From: Streptomyces durocortorensis
Lineage (GTDB): Bacteria; Actinomycetota; Actinomycetes; Streptomycetales; Streptomycetaceae
Direction of reading: 5' to 3'
Length of the DNA: 48,103 nt
Assembly: GCF_016901035.1 (NCBI RefSeq)
Contig: NZ_JAFEUF010000021.1
Location: 5,664-53,766 of the forward strand
Part shown: positions 17,036 to 25,700 of the stretch, one piece after another
Position numbering within the stretch: position 1 is the first letter of the stretch
Layout of the letters: each line of letters opens with the position of its first letter
The notes under the pieces: generated by a model
Database searches by the model: none
What the model was told of the DNA's origin: nothing
What the model saw: only the letters and a program-made list of their open reading frames with translations
Made by a program: the position numbers and the translations under genes

Positions 17036-18218
17036 CGTCGAGCCGCCGCGGGCTGCGGGAAGTCGTCCCGGTCCGCCAGGCGACGGCGTCCATCGGGGCG
17101 GCCAGGCGCAGGTCCGGGAAGCGGGCGGCCAGTCGGTGCAGGGCGAGCTGGAGTTCGGTGCGGGCCAGCCAGGCGCCGAGGCAGTAGTGGGGGCCGGCTC
17201 CGAAGGAGAGCGTGGGGGCCTCCAGCGGGACGAACAGGTCGTGGAGGGTCGCGGGCGGGAAGACCTCCGGGTCGCGGTTGGCCATCCCGCAGTCGGCGAG
17301 CACGATCGCGTCGGCCGGGATCGTGACCCCGCCGACCTCGACGTCCGTGGCGGCGTGGCGGGCGCTGCCCCGGTCGTCGCCCAGCGGGACGAGGTGGACG
17401 AGCCGGTCCGCGACCCGCCCCGCGGCCTCCTCGTCGGCGCCGATGCGGGGCCAGGTCTCGCGGCGTTCGCCCAGGAGGTAGAGCAGCGCGTTGCCGAGCA
17501 TGGTCATCGTGCTGTCGTGGCCGCCGGCGACCAGCCCGCACACCAGGCTCACCAACTGAGCCTCGGGCACGTCCCCTTCTTCGTCGGCCGCCGCGACGAG
17601 GCCGCTGATCAGGTCCTCGCCCGGGGCCCGGCGCCGCTCCGCGAGGAGGTCCGCTCCGAACGCGCCGAACTCCGTGCGGGCGGCGGCCACCTGATCGCCC
17701 CCGTGGGTTCCGTCGGAGAAGGCGTGTTCGCTCCAGTGCCGCAGCCGGTCCCACGCGGACTCGTCGAGCCCCATCAGCCGGCTGATCACCGCCACCGGCA
17801 GCGGGAGGGCGAACTCCACTACGAAGTCAGCTGGTTGCGGTCGCGCCTCGAGTCGGTCGAGGAGCTCTTCGACGATCGCGGCGATCCACGGCCGCCAGCG
17901 GGCGACGGCTCTCGGGGTGAACGCACGCCGCAGCGTGCGGCGCAGCCGCAGATGGTCGGGGCCGTCCTGGTTGAACATCAGGTCGGGGTCGTTGACGAGG
18001 TCCGGGACGTCGGAGAGGGCCGGCGCGTCGGCGGCGTACAGCCCGGCCCGGCCGAACCGGGGGTCGGAGAGCACTTGGCGGACGTCTGCGTACCGGCTGA
18101 CCAGCCAGGCGGTCGTGCCGCCCGGAAGTTCGCCGCGACGGGGCGGCCCGGGTTTCTCGAAGTGCAGGCGGTGCATCGGCACCGGGGCGGGACAGGTGGG
18201 CTCGCTGGTGGTCAACAT
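17025..18218 (-). CDS. ftdF: PTM cytochrome P450, FtdF-like
   Basis: The 397-residue soluble P450 has the heme-cysteine motif FGAGPHYCLG near residue 345 and an I-helix segment LVAGGHDSTM, where the usual acid-alcohol pair appears as Asp-Ser. The K-helix, which normally reads EELLR, is RVADRLVHLVPL, so the ExxR pair is not present, although the following SARHAATDVEVGGVTIP strand is normal. It is the last gene of the PTM operon, with AGGAGG before its ATG. In characterised PTM clusters the P450 performs late oxidation of the carbocycle. The unusual K-helix leaves activity and partner open. Confidence 0.85.
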   Translation of the reverse strand: MLTTSEPTCPAPVPMHRLHFEKPGPPRRGELPGGTTAWLVSRYADVRQVLSDPRFGRAGLYAADAPALSDVPDLVNDPDLMFNQDGPDHLRLRRTLRRAFTPRAVARWRPWIAAIVEELLDRLEARPQPADFVVEFALPLPVAVISRLMGLDESAWDRLRHWSEHAFSDGTHGGDQVAAARTEFGAFGADLLAERRRAPGEDLISGLVAAADEEGDVPEAQLVSLVCGLVAGGHDSTMTMLGNALLYLLGERRETWPRIGADEEAAGRVADRLVHLVPLGDDRGSARHAATDVEVGGVTIPADAIVLADCGMANRDPEVFPPATLHDLFVPLEAPTLSFGAGPHYCLGAWLARTELQLALHRLAARFPDLRLAAPMDAVAWRTGTTSRSPRRLDVRW

Positions 18219-18258
18219 GCCTCCTGGGGGCTGTTCGGGCGCTTCCGGCGCTGCGGGG

Positions 18259-19314
18259 TCAGAGCTCGACGAGAACTTTGCCGCGGTTGGCCGCCCGGTC
18301 GCCGTAGAGGCTGCCGTAGGCGGCGGGGATGGTGTCGAAGCCGTGGTGCAGGGTGTGGTCGCAGACGACCTCGCCGCGCCGGACCCGGCCGCCCAGCTCG
18401 GTGTGCAGGTCCTGCCAGTTGCGTTCGGTGAACCATTCCAGGGAGAAGATGCCGCGGACGGTGGCGCGCGGGAACATCAGGTAGGGCAGGAGCCGGGGGC
18501 CGGTGTCCTCGTTGCCGACCTGGGTGGCCCACTGCCAGCACACCGCCACCTGGCTGCCGATGTTGAGCATGGGGAAGACCGCGTCGGTGACCGTGCCGCC
18601 GAGGTTGTCGAAGTACCGGTCGACGCCGTCGGGGGCGGCCCGGGCCAGCGCCTCGCGCACCGTGTCCGCGCCGTCCCCGTGGCGGTAGACGATCACCGCG
18701 TCGAAGCCGAGCCCGGTGAGGTAGTCCGCCTTCTCCGGGGACGAGGTGGTGCCGATCACCCGGGCCCCCGCCAGCGCGGCGAGCTGGCCGACGAGGGCGC
18801 CCACCGCACCGGAGGCCCCGCTGATGACGAGGGTGTCGCCGGGACTGATCGTCATGTACTTGCTCAGGGTTCCCCAGGCGGTCATGCCGGGTCCGCCCAT
18901 CACGCTGAGGGCGGTGGGCAGTGGCAGGGCGTCGTCGTACCAGCGGGGGTCGAGCCTGCGGTAGGCGGGGAAGACCATGGGGAACGTGCCGGTCTGCCAG
19001 AGTTCGGCCGCGCCGGTGGAGACCACATGCGTACGCCAGCCGCCGAAGCCCTGGACGAGGTCGCCGACGCGGTGGGCGGCGCGCGGTCCCGCCTCCACCA
19101 CCTCCATGATCGAGTCGGCTCCCATGTGCCGGCCGATGGGGGTGTCGAGGGCGATGCCCTGGAGGTAGGGGTCGACGGAGACGTACAGGGTGCGCAGGAG
19201 CATTTCGTCGGGGGCCAGCGTGACGTCGACGTTCTCGACGACCTTCTCGTAGACGCGGTCCACGTCGGGGACGCCCTCGACGTGCTCGCGGACCACCCAC
19301 TTCGCGATCCTCAT
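18259..19314 (-). CDS. ftdE: PTM cyclising oxidoreductase, FtdE/IkaC-like (medium-chain dehydrogenase)
   Basis: The 351-residue protein belongs to the zinc-free NADP-dependent medium-chain dehydrogenases (leukotriene B4 dehydrogenase/CurA-type): substrate domain with VSVDPYLQG, then the coenzyme motif LVISGASGAVGALVGQLAAL, and YFDNLGGTVTDAVF. No catalytic zinc cysteines are present. In PTM pathways the homologue (IkaC, PtmC) forms the last carbocycle, a six-membered ring, by reductive cyclisation. The start lies in a 20-bp triplicated segment, and translation may be coupled through a stop-start chain from ftdD. The gap to the P450 gene is 40 bases. Confidence 0.88.
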   Translation of the reverse strand: MRIAKWVVREHVEGVPDVDRVYEKVVENVDVTLAPDEMLLRTLYVSVDPYLQGIALDTPIGRHMGADSIMEVVEAGPRAAHRVGDLVQGFGGWRTHVVSTGAAELWQTGTFPMVFPAYRRLDPRWYDDALPLPTALSVMGGPGMTAWGTLSKYMTISPGDTLVISGASGAVGALVGQLAALAGARVIGTTSSPEKADYLTGLGFDAVIVYRHGDGADTVREALARAAPDGVDRYFDNLGGTVTDAVFPMLNIGSQVAVCWQWATQVGNEDTGPRLLPYLMFPRATVRGIFSLEWFTERNWQDLHTELGGRVRRGEVVCDHTLHHGFDTIPAAYGSLYGDRAANRGKVLVEL

Positions 19315-19370
19315 GGCTTCCTCTCCGTCTTCATGGCCTTCTCTCCGTCTTCATGGCTTCCTCCGCGTCG
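19311..19370 (-). repeat. Three 20-bp tandem copies at the ftdD/ftdE junction
   Basis: The plus strand shows three near-identical 20-base units at 19311-19330, 19331-19350 and 19351-19370, each beginning TCATGGC. Read on the minus strand each carries an AAGGCC or GGAAGCC followed by ATGA. The stop of ftdD (TGA 19333-19331) overlaps an ATG at 19334-19332; from there a 7-residue frame MKTERKP runs to a TGA that overlaps the ftdE ATG at 19314. The arrangement is thus a chain of two ATGA junctions. Confidence 0.85.
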
Positions 19371-21052
19371 GTGCGGGTGCGGCGGACGGGCACAGGGATC
19401 ACCCGGTGGGTAGGCGGGGGTGCGGTGAGGTCGAGCGACGCGGTGAAGGGCTTGCCGTCGTCGCGGCAGACGAACTGCATGACGTGGCGTCCGGCGGCGG
19501 CCGCCCGGATGAGGCCGCCGGTGGTGGCCCAGACCCCGGACTGGTAGAAGTCGCGCAGCCCGGGGAGGCCCGGCCCGTGCTTCTTGATCAGCTCTTCGAG
19601 CCTCTCGCCGCTCTCGACGAAGGGCTGCCAGCCGAGGACCGTGCCGTCGTAGTTGCCCGTGTAGCGGACCTGGGTGAGGGGGCTGGAGACGTCCCGGACG
19701 ACGATCGCGTCCCGCAGGCCGGGGTGGCGCTGTTCCAGGAAGCCGACGAGCGCCTCGCGGGCCCGCCGTTTCGCCGCGTAGTAGCCGCGCCCGTGCCGTA
19801 CGGGAAGGGTGTGCAGTTCCTGGCCGCCGCGGGTGCGGGTGACCTGTTCGGGGCCTTCGTCCAGGGCGCGCCAGGGGGCGATGTCGCAGAAGTAGGTGGC
19901 GTAGACGACGGTGGTGCCGTCCGGGGACAGTTCGGGGTAATGGCGGCTGCGGAACTGGACGTTGATGCTCGGGTGGCGGATGCCGGTCAGCTCGGCCGCC
20001 ATCGCCTCGTCGATGAGGTACGTCGTGCAGGGGTCGCCTTCGGGGAAGGGGCGGGAGAGGCCGAGGAAGAGGGTGAAGTAGCCGGGGAAGACCATGCCGG
20101 GTTCGTGGATCGTCTCGGTGTAGAGCTTGCGGTAGTCCTCGCCGAGGTACTCGCCCTTCAGGAACTTCATGGTCGTGGTGTAGCCGTCGCAGGCCGATAC
20201 GACGATGTCGGCGCGGAGTTCGCCGCCGTCGCTGAGCCGGACGCCGACCGCCCGGTCGTCCTCGACGATCACCGATTCGACCTTCGTGTTGTACGCGACC
20301 TCGCCGCCGAGCCGGCGGTAGCGGGCCTCGATGGACTCGGCGAGGCCGAGGGAGCCGCCTTCGGGGACGCCGGCGGAGAGGTTGGCGTGCGAGGCGAGCT
20401 GGAAGTGGAAGGGGAGGACGGGGAAGGCCGGGTGCTTCTCGTACAGGATGAAGTTGAACGCCTCCCGCAGGAGAGGGTCCTTGAACCGCGCCGAGAAGTC
20501 GGTCATCAGGACGGTGATCGTGGTGCGGACCGCATTGAAGTACGGCAGGAACGAGGCGAGCATTCGCCAGCGCTCCCGGCGGCCCATCAGCCCTACGGGC
20601 TTCAGGAAGGGGTAGACGGCCAACGCCGCGCGGAAGCTGCGCAGTTGTCCGCAGAACTTCCGTACGAGGCGGGCGTCGGCGGGTGAGATGCCGATGAGGT
20701 GGGCTTCGAGGCGGTCCGGGTCGGAGTAGAAGTGGACGGCCCGGCCATCGGTGCCGCGGACGATGTTGAAGACGTCGAAGTGGCGGATCTCCTTGCCCTG
20801 GAGGGCTCCGAGCTCCAGCCAGATCTGGTGCATCTCGTTGCCGGGGCCGCTGCCGAGGAGCCAGCTGACGCAGGCGTCCAGGGTGAAGCCGCCGCGTTCC
20901 CAGGCGGTGCAGCAGCCGCCGGGGATCTCGTGCATCTCCAGGACGCGGGTGCGGTAGCCGTTCATCTGGGCGTAGCAGCCGGTGGAGAGGCCGCCGAGTC
21001 CGGCCCCGATGATGATCATCGTCTCGCGCGGCCGGTTCTCCCCGCTGCTCAT
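19331..21052 (-). CDS. ftdD: PTM phytoene-desaturase-like cyclase, FtdD-like
   Basis: The 573-residue flavoprotein has an N-terminal FAD motif MIIIGAGLGGLSTGCYAQMNGYRTRVLE, the CCTAWERGGFTLDACVSWLLG segment shared with its neighbour, and a C-terminal GLPGLRDFYQSGVWATTGGLIRAAAAGRH typical of the phytoene dehydrogenase family. In PTM pathways such enzymes do not desaturate a carotenoid but start or direct reductive ring closures of the polyene. The start overlaps the ftdC stop by ATGA. The last residues MKTERRP derive from the 20-bp repeat unit, so the C-terminus was probably extended by the repeat expansion. Confidence 0.88.
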   Translation of the reverse strand: MSSGENRPRETMIIIGAGLGGLSTGCYAQMNGYRTRVLEMHEIPGGCCTAWERGGFTLDACVSWLLGSGPGNEMHQIWLELGALQGKEIRHFDVFNIVRGTDGRAVHFYSDPDRLEAHLIGISPADARLVRKFCGQLRSFRAALAVYPFLKPVGLMGRRERWRMLASFLPYFNAVRTTITVLMTDFSARFKDPLLREAFNFILYEKHPAFPVLPFHFQLASHANLSAGVPEGGSLGLAESIEARYRRLGGEVAYNTKVESVIVEDDRAVGVRLSDGGELRADIVVSACDGYTTTMKFLKGEYLGEDYRKLYTETIHEPGMVFPGYFTLFLGLSRPFPEGDPCTTYLIDEAMAAELTGIRHPSINVQFRSRHYPELSPDGTTVVYATYFCDIAPWRALDEGPEQVTRTRGGQELHTLPVRHGRGYYAAKRRAREALVGFLEQRHPGLRDAIVVRDVSSPLTQVRYTGNYDGTVLGWQPFVESGERLEELIKKHGPGLPGLRDFYQSGVWATTGGLIRAAAAGRHVMQFVCRDDGKPFTASLDLTAPPPTHRVIPVPVRRTRTDAEEAMKTERRP

Positions 21053-22731
21053 GAGCCCTCGCTCTCGCGTGCCGACCACCGGTCGAGCTGGGGCAGGTGT
21101 CCCAGCTTCCCGGGGTGCCAGGGTTCGGCGCCCTTGCTCTCCCAGGCCCGGAATTCCAGGCCGAGTTCGCGGCAGAGGTACTGGACGGCGAAGCGGCCGG
21201 TGGAGGCGGCGCGGATCAGGCCGCCCATGCCGACCCACTGCCCGGCCATGGAGAAGCCGCTCAGGCCGGGCAGCCGCATCCGGTCCTTGCCGACCAGGCG
21301 GGCGGCGACGTCGTCGGCGTCGGAGAACGCCTTCCAGGCGAGGATGGAGCCGCCCAGGTTGCCGGTGTAGCGGTGGGTCGTGGCGGGGGTGGCGACCTCG
21401 ACGATCTCGATGCGGTCGGCGATGCCGGGGGTGCGGCGCTCCAGGAAGTCCCGGACGAAGTGGGCGACGTCGCGCTTGCGCCGGCGGTACTCCTTGCGGT
21501 CCCTGGTGCGCAGGTCCTTCCAGTGGGCGTAGTCGCTGAAGTAGGTGCAGTGCAGCACGGAGCAGCCGGGTGGGGCGAAGCCGCCGGAGTAGCGGGAGCG
21601 GGCCTGGACGACGAGGCTGTCCTGCAGTGCGCCGGGGAGGTGGGCCGCGTCGTCCGGGCCGAGGAGGTGCGTGGTGCTGTGCGCCTCGTCGGGGTCGAGG
21701 TCGCCGCGCAGGCCGACGAAGGCGGAGACGACGGCGGGGAAGAGGGTGCCGGGGCGGTGGAGGAGGTCGGTGTAGAGCTTGTCGATGCGGGGTCCGGTGT
21801 ACCGGCCGCCCAGGAGTCCGTAGACGGTGGTGTGGCCGTCGCAGGCGGAGACCACGTGTTCGGCGAAGTACCTTCTGCCGTTGCGGAGTTCGATGCCGAT
21901 CGCCCGGTCGTTCTCGACCAGGATCCGTTCGGTGCGGGCCCGGTAGGTGACCGTGCCGCCGAGGCTTCGGTAGCGCTCCTCGACCGAGCGGGCGAGGCCG
22001 AGCGAACCGCCCTGCGGGAAGCCCGCGTTGCCGTGGTGGGCGGCGGCCATGTTGAAGAGGTACGGCAGCAGCGGAAAGCCGCCGGGGTCCTGGAAGAAGA
22101 TGTTGCGGAACGCCTTGCGCAGCAGTGGGTCCTGGAACCGGTCGGCGAAGGCGTGCATCGGGGTGGCGGCCGTCCGCCAGAACAGCCGGAAGGCCGGCAG
22201 CACCGTGCGCAGGGTCCGTGCCCTCTCCCGTACGGTCCGCAGGGCGGGCGCGGTGAGGAACGGGTACAGCTCGATGTCGATGAAACGCCGCAGGTCCCGG
22301 GTGAAGGCCCGGATGTGCGGGGCGTCGACGGGCGAGAGGTCCAGGAGGTGGGCCTCCAGGCGGTCGGGGTCGTTGTAGAAGGTCACCGACCGGCCGTGTT
22401 CGTCCTCGACCTTGTTGAACAGCTCGAAGTTGGTGACGGTCTTGCCGTCGAACGCGCCGAGTTCGCTCCACACCTGGTGGGCGTCGTTGCCGGGCGCGGT
22501 GCCGACGAGCCATTCGATGCAGTAGTCGAAGAGGTACCCGTCGCGCGACCAGGCGGTGCAGCAGCCGCCGGGCAGGACGTGCTTCTCGAAGATGCGGGTC
22601 CTGGCGCCGCTCATCTGCGCGTAGCAGCCGGTGGACAGGCCGGCCACACCCGCGCCGACGACGATGACGCGGGGCGGGGTTCCCGGGGTGCGCTCCCTGC
22701 TGGTCCAGTCGGTGGAGTCGTCATCCGGCAT
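21049..22731 (-). CDS. ftdC: PTM phytoene-desaturase-like cyclase, FtdC-like
   Basis: The 560-residue flavoprotein is a paralogue of the next gene: FAD motif VIVVGAGVAGLSTGCYAQMSGARTRIFE, CCTAWSRDGYLFDYCIEWLVG, and C-terminal GLSGFSMAGQWVGMGGLIRAASTG. Two such enzymes are present in PTM clusters that give 5/5/6-type ring systems (PtmB1/PtmB2, FtdC/FtdD), whereas the ikarugamycin cluster has only one. Its start lies 11 bases inside the end of ftdB, so it is translationally coupled to the synthase. FAD site and membrane-free sequence suggest a cytoplasmic enzyme. Confidence 0.88.
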   Translation of the reverse strand: MPDDDSTDWTSRERTPGTPPRVIVVGAGVAGLSTGCYAQMSGARTRIFEKHVLPGGCCTAWSRDGYLFDYCIEWLVGTAPGNDAHQVWSELGAFDGKTVTNFELFNKVEDEHGRSVTFYNDPDRLEAHLLDLSPVDAPHIRAFTRDLRRFIDIELYPFLTAPALRTVRERARTLRTVLPAFRLFWRTAATPMHAFADRFQDPLLRKAFRNIFFQDPGGFPLLPYLFNMAAAHHGNAGFPQGGSLGLARSVEERYRSLGGTVTYRARTERILVENDRAIGIELRNGRRYFAEHVVSACDGHTTVYGLLGGRYTGPRIDKLYTDLLHRPGTLFPAVVSAFVGLRGDLDPDEAHSTTHLLGPDDAAHLPGALQDSLVVQARSRYSGGFAPPGCSVLHCTYFSDYAHWKDLRTRDRKEYRRRKRDVAHFVRDFLERRTPGIADRIEIVEVATPATTHRYTGNLGGSILAWKAFSDADDVAARLVGKDRMRLPGLSGFSMAGQWVGMGGLIRAASTGRFAVQYLCRELGLEFRAWESKGAEPWHPGKLGHLPQLDRWSARESEGS

Positions 22732-25700
22732 GGGGCGCCTCCCCCCTCAGGGTGTCGCGCACCAACTGGGCGTTGCGGAGCAGGTGTTTGGCGTCGAGCA
22801 TCTCGGCATGGACGCCGGAGCCGCGCAGGACGGCGGTGGTGCCGGTGGAGCTGCCGTGCCAGGTGCCGTGCTGCCCGGCGGCGTAGAGCGCGGCCTTCTC
22901 CTCGTCGGTGATGACGGTGACCGTCGCGGCGACGGTGCCGGTGTTGGGGGTGCGCCCGCAGAACGCGAGGTATTCGGCGGCGTGGGCGAGGGTCTCGTGG
23001 GTCACGGCGTCGGATCCGGTGTGTCGGCGTACGTGGTCGGCGAGTTCGGCCTCGAAAGCGGCGACGCCGGACGCGTCCGGTTCGTAGGCGGTGAGTATGC
23101 GGCGGGAGTCGAGGATGACGACGTGGGCGACGTGGCGGCCGCGCCGCTCCAGCTCCTTGGCCGTCTCGAAGGCGAGGTTGCCGCCGAGGGAGTAGCCGAG
23201 GAGCAGGCAGGGGCCGTCGGGCCGGTCGGCCTCGATCAGGTCGGCGTACCGGGCGATCTTGTCGTCGCCGGGAAGGTAGTTGAAGCCGATGACGGTGTGG
23301 TCGGGGAGGTGGGCGGCCAGGCCCCGGTAGACGAGCCCGTGGCCGCCGGCGGGCGGGAAGCAGAAGAGGGCGGGGTTCTGTCCGGCGTTGAAGGTGAGGG
23401 AGGGCAGGTCTTCGGCGCTCGCCCCGAGCAGGACGTCCTCGACGGTGGCGGCCATGCCGTGGAGGGTGGTGACCTGGTAGAGCCTGCTGACGGGGACGCC
23501 GACGCCGAACTCGGTGCGCAGGTGGTGGAGCAGCTCGATCAACTTGATCGAACTGCCGCCGAGCTCGAAAAAGTCGTCCTCCAATCCCACCTGTTCGCAC
23601 CCCAGCAGCGTCTTCCAGTGCCGGGCGAGGCTGACCTCGTACAGCGTCACGGGCTCCTCGTGCGGCCGGTCGCCGGCCTCGGCCCGCGGGGCGGGCAGCG
23701 CGGCCGGGTCCAGCTTGCCGTTGCCGGTCAGCGGCAGGGCGGGCAGCTCGGTGAAGTGGGACGGGATCATGTACGAGGGCAGGGAGCGGGCCAGGTGGCG
23801 GCGCAGGGCCCGGACGTCCAGGGCCGCTCCGGCCTCCGGTACGCAGTAGGCGCAGAGGGCCGCGTCTCCCCCGGTGTCGGTGCGTACGGTGACGACGGCC
23901 CGGGCGAGCGCGGGCCACCGGGCGAGCTGCGCCTCGATCTCGCCGATCTCGATGCGGTGGCCGCGCAGCTTGACCTGGCCGTCGGTGCGGCCGAGCAGGT
24001 GGACCCGGCCGTGCGCGTCCCAGCGGGCGATGTCGCCGGTGCGGTAGAGCCGTTCGGGGCGGGCGTCGGCGGCCCTGGAGAGCGTACGGGTCACGAAGCG
24101 CTCCTCGGTCTGCCCGGGGTCTCCGGCGTAGCCGAGGGCGACGCCGTGGCCGCCGATCCAGAGTTCACCGGGCACGCCGGGCGGGACGGGTTCGCCGTGG
24201 GCGTCGAGGATGTGGAGGGCGCTGCCCGGCAGGGGCCGGCCGATCGGGACCATCGCGCCGGGTTCCAGGTCGTCGACGGGCCCTTCGAAGTACGCGCTGT
24301 CGATGGTGACTTCGGTGAGGCCGTAGGAGTTGACGAGACGGGTGCCGGGTCCGCACAGCTCGGCCAGCCTGCGGTACTCCCCCACGCTCCAGGCGTCCGA
24401 GCCGACCACCAGGAGCCGCAGGAAGTCCAGCCGCAGCCCTTCCCGTGTGCAGTGGTCCATCAGGCCGCGCACGACGGCGGGCACGAACTCGGCGCAATCA
24501 ACGCGTTCCTGACGCATCGTACGGTAGAGCCGGGGAGTGTCGAAGAGGAGGTCGCGGTCGGCCAGGACGAGTGTGCCGCCCGAGCACAGGGCGCGTACCA
24601 GGTCGCCGGTGAACACGTCGAAGGACGGTTCGGCCATCTGGAGGTGCGTCCGCACGTCGGTCTCCAGCCGGTACTCCTGCCGCCAGGCCTCGTATGCGGA
24701 GGCGAGGTTGCGGTGGCTGACGCGAACGGCCTTGGGGCGTCCGGTGGAGCCGGAGGTGGTGATGATGTACGCGGGTGAGTCCGGGGCGGTTTCGCCCGGC
24801 GGGCCGTCGGGCTGCGGTGCGGTGGCGGCGAGTGCGGTGAGGGTGAGCGTCGGAACGGCCAGGGCCCCGGTCTGCCCGGGCGCGGCTTCGTCCACGACGA
24901 GGACGAGGCCCGCGCCGGTTGCCGTCACGAGGTGGGCGAGCCGGTCGGCGGGCTGGTCGGGGCGGAGCGGGAGGTAGGCGGCGCCGGCCTTGAGGACGGC
25001 GAGGAGGGCGACGATCAGCTCGGGCGACTTCTCCAGGCACAGCACGACCACCGAGCCCTCGCCGACGCCGAGCGTACGCAGGCGGGCGGCGGTGTCGTCC
25101 GCCCGGCGGACCAGTTCGGCGTAGGTCAGGCGGTGCGCCCCGCCGTGCGGGGCGGGCGTGGCGACGGCGACGGCCGAGGGGTGCGCGGCGGCGGCGCGGG
25201 CGATCAGCGCGTGGACCGGGGTGAACAGCTCGTCGTCCCGGTGGCCGGTGAAGGGCAGGGCCGGGCGGCTCCACTCCTCCACGAGCCGTTCGCGTTCCCG
25301 GTCGCCGAGCATCTCCAGCCGGGAGGCGGGCCGTTCGCCCGGCGCGCGGGTCATTCCGTCGAGGAGGCGGCTGTAGTGGGCGGCCATCCGGCGCATGGTC
25401 TCGGGGAGGAAGAGGTCGGTGTTGTACTTGAACACGCAGTGGAAGCGACCCTCGGCCTCGTCCTCGTAGGCGGACAGGGTTATGTCGAACTGCCCTTCTT
25501 CCTCCGGCAGTTCGATGTAGTCCAGGCGGTAGCCGTACTGCTCGGTCGCCACCTTGTGGGTGAGGAGGATGAACATCGCCTGGAAGACGGCGGAGCGGCT
25601 GGGGTCGTGCTGGAGGCCCAGCTCTTCCACGAGGAGGACGAAGGGGTACTCCTGGTTGTCCAGGCCGCCGAGCACGGTCCGGCGGACCTGTTGCAGCAGT

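Noticed and set aside
19331..21052. Carotenoid biosynthesis, because of two phytoene-desaturase-like genes and a MerR/B12 regulator nearby
   Set aside because: No phytoene synthase or GGPP synthase is present and the genes are embedded in a PTM operon; the MerR-type gene is more than 2 kb away beyond the operon promoter.
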